64,000 bases of DNA, from the NCBI RefSeq assembly GCF_900113525.1, contig NZ_FOPP01000004.1, positions 1 through 64,000 of the forward strand, read 5' to 3'. The position numbers and the translations under genes are program-made. This DNA is from Pedobacter insulae. GTDB taxonomy: Bacteria; Bacteroidota; Bacteroidia; Sphingobacteriales; Sphingobacteriaceae. How positions within the stretch are numbered: the stretch's first letter is position 1; every line of letters starts with the position of its first letter. Positions 44,765 through 53,650 of the stretch are shown one piece after another. Below the pieces are notes generated by a model. That model was not told where the DNA came from and ran no database searches. It was given only the letters and a program-made list of their open reading frames with translations.

Positions 44765-45445
44765 ATGATGATAAACAAAAATATAAAGCGTTTTTCGAGG
44801 TCATTTACCATGCTTTTGCTTGTTTTAATAGCATTTACAGCATGTAAAAAGGAATCGATGTATCACGATTATGAAAATACAATCAAGGAATTTGATGGGA
44901 CCGCATTACAATATTTACAGTCCCAAAAGAACACTTTTGATTCACTGCTCCTTGTATTAGATAGGTTGCCGGAATTGAAAGATTCACTAAGTGCAAAAAA
45001 TGTAACCTTATTTGCACCTACAAACCAAAGCTTCCAGGCCGCTATTAAAAATCTAAATATTGAGCGTAAAGCACAAGGCAAAAGTGCATTATACTTAAGC
45101 GACTGTGACCTGGCCGAGCTTGATACCCTTACAACGAGGTATATTTTGAGAAATGCACGTACTACCGATAGTTACGCACAGTTTGCTGATGGTTTGAATA
45201 TTATGAGTATTAAGTATGCATATCCAATGCACGTACAATACAATAAGTTAAATGCCTCGGGTTTTGTAGGTGGAGGTCCTCAGTCGGTTATTTTTAGCGA
45301 CCCCAAAGGGTCTATTTTTGAGAAGTACTGGGAGAATGCCAATACCAATGCTGTAAACATCAAGACAAAGAATGCCATTGTAAATATTTTGGCACCCCTG
45401 CATGATTATGGTTTTAATGAATTTGTAATTAGGGTAAATAAATAA
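44765..45445 (+). CDS. fasciclin (FAS1)-domain lipoprotein
   Basis: 226 residues: lipobox FTACK, then one FAS1 domain. The H1 motif NVTLFAPTNQSFQAAIKNL (near 75) is typical; the H2 region is weak (AIVNILAPLHDYG), so this is a diverged copy. FAS1 domains mediate cell or surface adhesion and ligand binding. The ATG at 44765 is preferred to a TTG inside the previous gene. A second fasciclin gene follows the second SusC/SusD pair in this cluster, so each pair has its own. Confidence 0.8.
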   Translation: MMINKNIKRFSRSFTMLLLVLIAFTACKKESMYHDYENTIKEFDGTALQYLQSQKNTFDSLLLVLDRLPELKDSLSAKNVTLFAPTNQSFQAAIKNLNIERKAQGKSALYLSDCDLAELDTLTTRYILRNARTTDSYAQFADGLNIMSIKYAYPMHVQYNKLNASGFVGGGPQSVIFSDPKGSIFEKYWENANTNAVNIKTKNAIVNILAPLHDYGFNEFVIRVNK

Positions 45446-45456
45446 CATTGAAAAAA

Positions 45457-46488
45457 ATGAACAAGAACATATTTTTATCATTTCTTACACTGGGAGTTTT
45501 AAGTATCTCCATCTTGCTAACAAGTTGTAAGGACAATATACCCGATGTGCGTTTGTCATTAAGTGACGATTCGCAGTTTACTGTAAAATCTTACCAGCCA
45601 GTTTTAGGTCGAAATACGTTGTTTACGGATAATTTTAGCATTGGAAGCTCTTCTATTCCTTTAAATTTTAAAATTGTAAATATGCGCCGGTTTACCGGAG
45701 AGGCGGCTCCTGAGTTAACAGATTACTTCCCCGTACAAGTGTGGAAATCAGCTTATGATGGCTCTGAAAAATCTATCGCAGAAATTGAAGCAAAGCGCAA
45801 GATAGAAAATCATCAATTGTTTGAAATTCGCCAACATTCTGGCCAATTCATGATGTGGGCAAAAGCTAATTCTAATTTTGTGAGAGCACAGCCAGACTCT
45901 GGTTATGTATTCGATGTAGAGGTTTCAAATTCTGGTGGTCGTAAATATTATAAAGACTTCAAACTTCGTCCTTTTAAAGAGCGTGCTTTCGAACCCTCTA
46001 CCATCATTGCCAACGTTGGTCAATCGACTCTGTTAGGCGGTATTCCATTTTTTAGCAATATCAGAGGCGAGCGTACAGGCAGGTATCTTTCTCAAAGTCA
46101 GGAAGATGTTGTAGTGTTGTTTAACAAGAAAAGTGATGTTGGTAATTCGCTGACATTCAAGTTTGTTGATACACTTTTCAATCCTATTGATCCAAGTAAG
46201 TTCAATACTACGCAATGGTCATCATTGGTACATGGTTTTGATATGGTAAAAGATGCCGAAAAGGTAACCTATAAAGTAGCTTATCCCATCCCGTTGGCGG
46301 CTTATCCTACGCAATACACAGTGGGTAATGGCGAACGTGCCTTATCGACCTTTAAGTACGAGCGGCAAGGATTTGGAAATGTGAAAGAAGCAGCATTTTT
46401 AAGATTGGAATATGCCATTTTCGAGAAAGGCGACTGGGAAATCATTATCTGGTTTAAGACCGAACGTCCAAAATTCACCAATGATTAA
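45457..46488 (+). CDS. DUF5007-like lipoprotein
   Basis: 343 residues; lipobox LLTSC followed by KDN. The mature protein is beta-rich and soluble: FTDNFSIGSSSIPLNFKIVN near 55, MRRFTGEAAPELTDYFP near 75, and a C-terminal segment EKGDWEIIIWFKTERPKF. Length and order beside fasciclin and SusD genes fit DUF5007 of Bacteroidota; the family name is from memory. It is probably a surface accessory protein binding part of the cargo. ATG at 45457 (a TTG lies three codons upstream). Confidence 0.6.
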   Translation: MNKNIFLSFLTLGVLSISILLTSCKDNIPDVRLSLSDDSQFTVKSYQPVLGRNTLFTDNFSIGSSSIPLNFKIVNMRRFTGEAAPELTDYFPVQVWKSAYDGSEKSIAEIEAKRKIENHQLFEIRQHSGQFMMWAKANSNFVRAQPDSGYVFDVEVSNSGGRKYYKDFKLRPFKERAFEPSTIIANVGQSTLLGGIPFFSNIRGERTGRYLSQSQEDVVVLFNKKSDVGNSLTFKFVDTLFNPIDPSKFNTTQWSSLVHGFDMVKDAEKVTYKVAYPIPLAAYPTQYTVGNGERALSTFKYERQGFGNVKEAAFLRLEYAIFEKGDWEIIIWFKTERPKFTND

Positions 46489-46510
46489 TAGAAACACTAA
46501 TTTATCTAAT

Positions 46511-49500
46511 ATGAGATATCTTTATATAATAGCTTTTTTATGTCTGTTTTTGGGCATTAATCAAGATTTAAAGGCGCAGCAAAAGAAAACGGTTACAGGT
46601 ACCGTCTCTGATAATTCGGGGGGGATACCGAATGTTAATATTTTTTATAACAAAACCGCTATTGGAGCCACCAATGCGAACGGAAGTTTCTCTGTGTCAG
46701 TCCCAGAAGATGCAGTGTTGGAATTTTCTTATATAGGTTTTAAGACCGTAAAGATGAGTGTGGCTGGTAAAACAAAATTGACTGTGAAAATGGTCGAAGA
46801 TGATAACCAATTAAAGGCAGTTACCATTCAGGGCTATGTAAGTAAGTCGAAAGAACTATCGGTAGGATCTAGTGTAAAGATTTCTGGTAAAGATTTACAA
46901 GCAGTTCCAGTTGCCAGTATTACCGATATGCTTCAAGGAAAAGTAGCGGGTTTGAATATCCAACAGAATACCGGATCACCAGGTATGCGTGGTTCGATTG
47001 CACTTCGTGGTTTATCTAACATTAATGTAAGCGGTTCGGGTGACGGCGCATTTTTACAATCTACTTCACCTTTATTTGTGGTAGATGGGGTTCCGATTGA
47101 TGACAACAGCAACTTTCAATATGGTTTCCAGTCTGCAGGCCCGGGTATTAGTCCCATTTCCCTAATTCCCCAACAAGATGTAGAAAGCATGGAGATCTTA
47201 AAAGATGCTTCAGCAACCTCATTATATGGTTCAAGAGGTGCTTATGGTGTTATTTTAATAACAACCAAAAGAGGTAACTCTAAAATTCCTGTAATTAGAT
47301 ACAATACCCAATTCTTTGTGAGTGCACCCCCAAGACTTCGACAGGTTATTGGTGGAAGAGGTGAGCGCGATTTACGTATTGCACAAATTATGCAGAGTGA
47401 TACGAGCTATTATCGTTCGCTAGCTTTGTTGAATGCAACAGAATATATTGCCGACAGCTTAAATGCTTACTATAATAATGCTACAGATTGGCAATCGTAC
47501 TTCTTTAGGTCTACCTTTAACCAAAGTCACAATTTAAGTATAGACGGGGGAGATCAAGCGTTCAACTATAAAGTAAACTTTGGCTACTTCGATCAAAACG
47601 GAATTCAGGAGAATACCGGATTTAATAGATCGAATTTAAGGATGAACATGCAGTACATGCCTAGCGCCAAATTTAAATTATATACCACCATTAACGGTAC
47701 ATTGGGTAAAAACCAAAAAGGTAGTGGAAACGGGTTATTAAATACAGGGGTTGCAACCGGAGGAGCATCGTCATCTTTACTACCGTCTCCTTCTCTTTTC
47801 TCTGCAGTTAATAGCGTGCTTGGCGCCATTACTACAGATAATGATAATAAAACTACCGAGTTGAATACCACAACAGAAATGAAGTATGAATTTGTTCCCG
47901 GGCTTAGCTTAACTTCTAACTTCAATTATACATTTAATACGGGTGTTGAGGAAAACTTTTTACCATCTACCATCAATGGTAACGCAGCGTCTTTGTATAC
48001 TTTTAATAGTGTAAAAAACTCCATTTACAACAGGAATTTATTGAACTACTTTTATAGTATAAAAGACGGCAGTGGCGAAGATGCACACAACTTTAACGCT
48101 TATGCTTTTACAGAATTGGATTCCAAAAATTTTAAAGCTGATGTGATCCAAAATAATAAAGTTGTAAATGATTACTTAAGGGGCCCAATAGTGGGGGTAG
48201 ATGACTATTTAACATCACTAGGTGGTACATTAGATAACTTTGATCAATTCAGATCGGTAGCATTTGCAGGTAACTTTAGTTATAACTATAAACGTAGATA
48301 TGTGTTGGACGCTTCCTATCGTGCCGATAGAAGCTCTAGTAATGGACCTGAAGCAGGATACATCAAAAGTCCGTCAATTGGAATAAGATGGAATTTGCAA
48401 AATGAAACCTTTACAGAGAAATGGAGAGAGTGGTTTGAATATGCTTCCATTAAATTAAGTTACGGTACCGTATTGCAACCGCAAGGAAATATATACGATG
48501 TATATGGTAGGTATGTAAATGGTGCGGTTTATAATGGTGCTCCAACTGTTTTAATGAATTTGGGAACATTGCCAAACTCAAACCTACAGCCTACAAAAAA
48601 CACTACTTATAACGCGGCTTTTGAATTTGGTCTCTTAAAGAACAGGTTGTTTGGAACATTTGAAGCTTATTACAAACAAGTTGATAACCAATTACGAGAA
48701 AAGCCTTTGGCCAATGTAAGCTCGTTTACTAACATAAAAACAAACGAAATTAGTTTAGTTAATATAGGTTATGAGGCAAGTTTAACGGCTAGGGTGTTTG
48801 AGCCATCAAAGCCATTTCAATGGACCATCAGTGTGAATGGAGCCATTAACAATGATTATATAGCACACTTGCCGGATGGAGTAAGAGAATTTATTTATGT
48901 TGATCCAAGTACAGGCCAGTCGATAATGTATCGGTTAGGTCAGAATGCCCTAACCAATTATATTTATAATACTAAAGGGGTATATGCCAATGATAGTGAA
49001 GTACCAGTTGATCCTTTAACGGGTTTGAGGTATCGTTCTGGTGCTAATAACTCGTTCTTAAGTTACTATAAAGCTGGAGATCCTCGATTTACAGATCTTA
49101 ACGGGGATTATGTACTTGATGAAAGAGATTTAGTAGCAGCGGGTAATTCTCAGGTGCGTTTTCATGGAGGTGTAACGATGGATTTACGTTACAAACGTAT
49201 TACGATGCAAATTCAAGGAAATTATGTAATTGGTAGAGATGTACTCAATAACTCACTTGCTTCGCAGTTTGCATCTTTCAACAACCCATTAGCAATTCAA
49301 AATGGTTTCCGTACGAATCCATCAGGTGTTGTACCATTAGGGGCTTACGATATCTGGACTAGAACCGGTCAACTGGCCAGGTACCCTAATCCATATGATT
49401 ATTTAAGGTCAGGCATTACAAATCCTTATCGTACTAACCAGACCTTGTTTCAAGAAGATGGATCTTATTTTAAATTAGGTTATGTGTCGTTAGGTTATAC

Positions 49501-49690
49501 CTTAAACCAAAAGTTTACCAACAGATTTGGAATGAACAGAGTAGTAGTAGGTGGTACTGCAAGTAATGTTTTCTTGATCACCAATTATTCTGGTACCAGT
49601 CCAGAAAGTGTAAGTGATTTGGGTAGAGACAGTGGAGCTATTTATCCAAACCCTAGAACCTACACCTTTAACCTAAATATTGAGTTTTAA
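46511..49690 (+). CDS. SusC-like TonB-dependent outer-membrane transporter
   Basis: About 1059 residues. The frame is open further upstream (ATG at 46412), but that would overlap the preceding gene; the ATG at 46511 gives a signal peptide (MRYLYIIAFLCLFLG, end near DLKA-QQK). A carboxypeptidase-D-like domain (VTGTVSDNSGGIPNVNIFY) is followed by the plug (VTIQGYVSKSKELSVGSSV; EILKDASATSLYGSRGAYGV) and the barrel. It is the second transporter of this cluster and belongs with the SusD gene 5 bases downstream. Confidence 0.93.
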   Translation: MRYLYIIAFLCLFLGINQDLKAQQKKTVTGTVSDNSGGIPNVNIFYNKTAIGATNANGSFSVSVPEDAVLEFSYIGFKTVKMSVAGKTKLTVKMVEDDNQLKAVTIQGYVSKSKELSVGSSVKISGKDLQAVPVASITDMLQGKVAGLNIQQNTGSPGMRGSIALRGLSNINVSGSGDGAFLQSTSPLFVVDGVPIDDNSNFQYGFQSAGPGISPISLIPQQDVESMEILKDASATSLYGSRGAYGVILITTKRGNSKIPVIRYNTQFFVSAPPRLRQVIGGRGERDLRIAQIMQSDTSYYRSLALLNATEYIADSLNAYYNNATDWQSYFFRSTFNQSHNLSIDGGDQAFNYKVNFGYFDQNGIQENTGFNRSNLRMNMQYMPSAKFKLYTTINGTLGKNQKGSGNGLLNTGVATGGASSSLLPSPSLFSAVNSVLGAITTDNDNKTTELNTTTEMKYEFVPGLSLTSNFNYTFNTGVEENFLPSTINGNAASLYTFNSVKNSIYNRNLLNYFYSIKDGSGEDAHNFNAYAFTELDSKNFKADVIQNNKVVNDYLRGPIVGVDDYLTSLGGTLDNFDQFRSVAFAGNFSYNYKRRYVLDASYRADRSSSNGPEAGYIKSPSIGIRWNLQNETFTEKWREWFEYASIKLSYGTVLQPQGNIYDVYGRYVNGAVYNGAPTVLMNLGTLPNSNLQPTKNTTYNAAFEFGLLKNRLFGTFEAYYKQVDNQLREKPLANVSSFTNIKTNEISLVNIGYEASLTARVFEPSKPFQWTISVNGAINNDYIAHLPDGVREFIYVDPSTGQSIMYRLGQNALTNYIYNTKGVYANDSEVPVDPLTGLRYRSGANNSFLSYYKAGDPRFTDLNGDYVLDERDLVAAGNSQVRFHGGVTMDLRYKRITMQIQGNYVIGRDVLNNSLASQFASFNNPLAIQNGFRTNPSGVVPLGAYDIWTRTGQLARYPNPYDYLRSGITNPYRTNQTLFQEDGSYFKLGYVSLGYTLNQKFTNRFGMNRVVVGGTASNVFLITNYSGTSPESVSDLGRDSGAIYPNPRTYTFNLNIEF

Positions 49691-49695
49691 TAGTG

Positions 49696-51198
49696 ATGAT
49701 GATGAAAAAATATACCTACATACTAATATTAGCCGTGGTAGCTACGACTATTGTTAGTTGCAAAAAGTTTTTGAATATCGTACCAGTAGATAACTTATCT
49801 GGGAATAATTTTTGGCAGACCAAAACAGATGTCGAAGGATTTACCAATGGTTTGTATGCTCGCTTTAGAGGAAAAGTTGGACAAGGTAGCGGTTTTTCTC
49901 AAGTAGCAGATTTGCGTAGTGCGCCACTCATTAGTTCTGGTGCGGGTAACTATATAAATCTAATGTCTACTAATAATTTAAGGAGCTTGTCGGCCGATGG
50001 CCAGTGGACCGGCGGCTACAATTTTAGAACCAACACTCGCTGGAAAGAGTTTTTTGACGTTGTTGCTGCGGCAAACATTTTATATGCGAAGATAGATGAG
50101 GTCCCAGCTGGTGTTTTATCAGATACTGAACGTAAACAGTATAAAGCTGAGGCTGTATTTATGCGTAATCTTTCTTATTTTATGATGGTAAGGTTGTTCG
50201 GTGATGTTCCGTATTATACTTCAGCCTTTAGCGAAGAAAGATTGCCAAGAACGCCGATGGTTACGGTGTTGAGAAATTGCATTGCCGATATGGATGCAGT
50301 TAAAGGTGACTTACCTTGGACTTATTCAGATCCTTCGTTGATAGGCGTAAGAGCTATGCGTGGTAGCGCCATTGCTTTATTAATGCACATGAATATGTGG
50401 GCAGCTGGATTTGATCAGGCAGAAGCCAATAGAAATAATTATTATGATGCAGTAATCAGTTTGGGTAAAGAGTTAGAAACCTCTACCGATTACAGGTTAT
50501 TACCGTATGACAATGAACAATATAAAGTCATTTTTAAAGGACGTACCAAAGAGAGTTTATTTGAGGTTTTCCAAAACGCAAATAATGGAGAAAAATTATC
50601 TCAATATTCTAATGTAGGTTTCTTGCTAAGTCATTACCCATTAAAAGGCTCTGTAAATACCACAAATAGTTTGGCCTATTATGAAAAAGAATGGATGGAT
50701 AAAATCTATTCTGAAGGAGCGCCTGATGGTAGAAAAGATGCTTGGTTCGAAAACAGAACGGTAAACAATGGTACTTTTCAGTTCAAGAAATTTGCAAACG
50801 TATATGCTGAAGGCTTAAATATTTTGAATGATGATAATGTGATTATTTTCAGACTTTCTGATGCTTATTTATTAGCTGCAGAGGCTAATGCGAACAGAGA
50901 TTCGGAAGGGGAGGCAAAACGTTATCTGAATATGGTAAGAGATAGAGCTAATGCTACGGTAATTACTTCAACAGGTGCGAATTTGAAAGACGATATCTAT
51001 TATGAACGGGTTAGAGAACTGATGGGTGAAGGACATTATTTTTATGACTTGGTAAGAACCAAGAAAATAACTGAAAGCAAGTATGCTAAAAATCCTATTT
51101 CTGTTACCGATTTCAATGCTGGCGCCTGGACTTGGCCAATAGATCCCGTGGCTCTAGTTAATAATCCTAACATGACTTTAAATAACTATTGGAGATAA
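49696..51198 (+). CDS. SusD-like surface lipoprotein
   Basis: About 500 residues; the signal ends in lipobox TIVSC followed by KKF. SusD marks are AEAVFMRNLSYFMMVRLFGD near 150, FRLSDAYLLAAEANANRDS near 395 and VRELMGEGHYFYDLVRTKK near 440. Several ATG codons in a row (49696, 49699, 49702) can serve as start. It forms the lid of the transporter encoded just before it and precedes the second fasciclin gene. Confidence 0.92.
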   Translation: MMMKKYTYILILAVVATTIVSCKKFLNIVPVDNLSGNNFWQTKTDVEGFTNGLYARFRGKVGQGSGFSQVADLRSAPLISSGAGNYINLMSTNNLRSLSADGQWTGGYNFRTNTRWKEFFDVVAAANILYAKIDEVPAGVLSDTERKQYKAEAVFMRNLSYFMMVRLFGDVPYYTSAFSEERLPRTPMVTVLRNCIADMDAVKGDLPWTYSDPSLIGVRAMRGSAIALLMHMNMWAAGFDQAEANRNNYYDAVISLGKELETSTDYRLLPYDNEQYKVIFKGRTKESLFEVFQNANNGEKLSQYSNVGFLLSHYPLKGSVNTTNSLAYYEKEWMDKIYSEGAPDGRKDAWFENRTVNNGTFQFKKFANVYAEGLNILNDDNVIIFRLSDAYLLAAEANANRDSEGEAKRYLNMVRDRANATVITSTGANLKDDIYYERVRELMGEGHYFYDLVRTKKITESKYAKNPISVTDFNAGAWTWPIDPVALVNNPNMTLNNYWR

Positions 51199-51202
51199 TA
51201 TC

Positions 51203-51985
51203 ATGATGTATAAAATAACTTTAAAAATAGCCTTATTTATGTTGATTGGCTTTACCGTTTTCACTTCTTGTAAACGAGATGAATATTTCTTGGACACCGG
51301 TAAACACAATCCCAACTTTAACGGAACTATTCTTGCTTACCTGAAATCTAAACCAGCTTACTTTGACACGCTAACAAGAGTCATTAATATTGCTGGAATG
51401 AATGACGTTTTCGAAAAGGAACAAATTACCTTTTTTGCGCCAACAAGTTCAACAATCTATAAAACATTAAAAGCACTGAATGCCGATTTGCAAAGGAATG
51501 GAAGGGACACCGTTGCCAAACTTGAGCAAATTAAACCAGAAACTTGGAAGGAAGCACTTTCAATGTACATTTTTAAAGGGGTTAATCGTTTAAAGGATTA
51601 TCCGCAATTAGATACGATTGCTTTCGCCGCATTCCCCGGACAAGGATATACCTCATATGCAGGTAGAACGATGAATATTGGTGTGCTATTTAATGACGCA
51701 GTGACCGAAAGAAATCCGGATGGAAGTCCCAAAACGTTTGTGAAATATGCTGGGTATCGTCAGTTGTATTTATCATACATTCCCGATTTTTCAAATCCAA
51801 CGGTGAATCTACTTAACATTCCGGTTTCCTCTTCAGATATTGCCCCTACAAATGGTATAGTCCATGTGTTGGCACAAAACGTTTTCGAGGGGGCTACCCT
51901 AAAGAGCAAGCATAATTTTGGCTTTAATACGCGAACATTTATAGACAAGGTACTTGCAGATGGAATTTTACCTGTAACACCTTAA
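51203..51985 (+). CDS. fasciclin (FAS1)-domain lipoprotein
   Basis: 260 residues; lipobox FTSC followed by KRD. One FAS1 domain with the H1 motif EQITFFAPTSSTIYKTLKAL (near 75) and a well kept H2 motif TNGIVHVLAQNVF near 220. It is 4 bases after the second susD. It is more typical than the first fasciclin copy at 44765, which suggests that the two have specialised. Adhesion or ligand presentation at the cell surface is likely. Confidence 0.85.
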   Translation: MMYKITLKIALFMLIGFTVFTSCKRDEYFLDTGKHNPNFNGTILAYLKSKPAYFDTLTRVINIAGMNDVFEKEQITFFAPTSSTIYKTLKALNADLQRNGRDTVAKLEQIKPETWKEALSMYIFKGVNRLKDYPQLDTIAFAAFPGQGYTSYAGRTMNIGVLFNDAVTERNPDGSPKTFVKYAGYRQLYLSYIPDFSNPTVNLLNIPVSSSDIAPTNGIVHVLAQNVFEGATLKSKHNFGFNTRTFIDKVLADGILPVTP

Positions 51986-52009
51986 ATCTCATTTAATTAT
52001 TCAATTGAT

Positions 52010-53638
52010 ATGAAATATATAATACATAAACATACAATGCGCTTAGGCCAATTATTGTTAGTCTTGTTAGTGCTAAGCTTGTATTCTTGTAAAGAAGAAG
52101 TTATCGGAGAAAATCCTTACAGTGGAGGTAAAGAACCTTTAGGAATTAAGTTCGGTACAGCTTTGCCTGAACCCGAAATAGCTAGTCCTGGTAGCGAAGT
52201 AGAGGTGAGTATAAGAGGCTTAAAGAAATTTGAAAATAACTATAAGTTCTATGTAAATGAGGTTGAAGCTACCGTTTTGGCTTTTACCGATAGTACCGCC
52301 AGAATTAAAGTGCCAAATAATGCGAGTAGTGGTGGTATGTCAGTAATCAGTGATGGGCAGACTTTCTTTGGACCCTTATTAACAATCAGCGGGAAAGTAA
52401 GTGCTGACGGGTCTTTTCAGGCAACTGTAGGTTCGAATTCAACAATTTATGATATTCTACGCTTGCCGAGCTCGAACTATCTACTTACTGGAGCATTTAG
52501 TGATTTTGATAATAAAGGCAACGTAAAAGTACCTATAGGCGGAATTGCTCAAATAAATTCGCAAGGTGCCTATAATACGTCGCTAAACTTTGGAAAAGGT
52601 GCCTTAGGATCAATTAACAGTGTAAATCGACTAAGCAATGGCAAGTTTTTAATTTCAGGCTTCTTTTTCAGTTTTAACTCAACCAGAGGAAAAAGAATTA
52701 ATATTAATGGCATCGCAACTTTAAACAGCAATGGTACATTAGATAGTACCATTATTGATGTCATTAACCCTACACCAAATGATTTCAGAAAGAACAAGGA
52801 TACAGTACCTACTTTTAATGGAGGCGTTGCGGGCGTAATTAAAAAATCTTTTGTCTTTAATGATCGTATATATGCAGTAGGGGCTTTCGAAAATTACCTA
52901 AGGGTTTTTTATGATCGGTCTACCTACGATACAAAAGTGTATGATAGAACCAAGATAAAGCAAATGGTTTGCATGACTTTAGATGGCGCAATGGATTCTA
53001 CCTTCCATTTTGATATGGCTACAAAACAGAGTCCTGCCGCTGGTAACGGGGAAATTACCGATGCTATTCAGCAGGCTGATGGAAAATTGATTTTGGTAGG
53101 GAGTTTTTCTACTTTCAACGGTTTGCCTGCAAAGCATATAGTCCGCATTAACTTAGATGGTAGTGTTGATCAAACTTTCAAAGCTGGAGCAGGTGCTGAT
53201 GATAATATTAGCTCGATTACTTACAATGCCACTACGGATAAAATTATCATTACCGGTTCATTTACTACCTATGGTGGAACGGCGAAAAAAGGTGTAGCAA
53301 TGCTAAATGCTGATGGAAGTGTAGATAATACCTTCAATTTTGGAACGCTTGCTTCGGGGTCGGCTACCTTTGCCTCACAATTGAACAATGGTAAAGTAAT
53401 CGTTACTGGTAATTTTAAAACATACAATGGCGTGATTCGTCAAGGATTTATGGTTTTAAATGCAGACGCATCTTTAGCGTCAGGTTACAATAATACGGGA
53501 CAATTTACTGGTCGAGTTTATAAAATTATCGAAACCACTTCATCATTTGGTAATCCAGCGGTGATTTTAGTGGGATCTATCCAGCGTTTTGATAACAAGA
53601 AATTTGGCAATATCGTAAGAGTAGAAATCAAAAATTAA
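52010..53638 (+). CDS. IPT/TIG (DUF5008) and delta-60-repeat propeller lipoprotein
   Basis: 542 residues; lipobox LYSC followed by KEE. An IPT/TIG-like Ig domain (about 45-125) precedes a beta propeller of delta-60 (DUF5122) repeats, recognisable as GGIAQINSQGAYNTSLNFG, DAIQQADGKLILVGSFSTF, HIVRINLDGSVDQTFKAGAG, KIIITGSFTTYGG and KGVAMLNADGSVDNTFNFG. Such propellers are binding modules. An inner ATG at 52037 also gives a good signal peptide. It lies between the second fasciclin gene and the first LamG gene and probably adds another binding surface to the complex. Confidence 0.8.
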   Translation: MKYIIHKHTMRLGQLLLVLLVLSLYSCKEEVIGENPYSGGKEPLGIKFGTALPEPEIASPGSEVEVSIRGLKKFENNYKFYVNEVEATVLAFTDSTARIKVPNNASSGGMSVISDGQTFFGPLLTISGKVSADGSFQATVGSNSTIYDILRLPSSNYLLTGAFSDFDNKGNVKVPIGGIAQINSQGAYNTSLNFGKGALGSINSVNRLSNGKFLISGFFFSFNSTRGKRININGIATLNSNGTLDSTIIDVINPTPNDFRKNKDTVPTFNGGVAGVIKKSFVFNDRIYAVGAFENYLRVFYDRSTYDTKVYDRTKIKQMVCMTLDGAMDSTFHFDMATKQSPAAGNGEITDAIQQADGKLILVGSFSTFNGLPAKHIVRINLDGSVDQTFKAGAGADDNISSITYNATTDKIIITGSFTTYGGTAKKGVAMLNADGSVDNTFNFGTLASGSATFASQLNNGKVIVTGNFKTYNGVIRQGFMVLNADASLASGYNNTGQFTGRVYKIIETTSSFGNPAVILVGSIQRFDNKKFGNIVRVEIKN

Positions 53639-53650
53639 GGAGATATTAAT

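Noticed and set aside
46412..46510. Upstream start for the second SusC of the third cluster
   Set aside because: It would overlap the DUF5007-like gene by 77 bases and give no signal peptide; the ATG at 46511 gives one.
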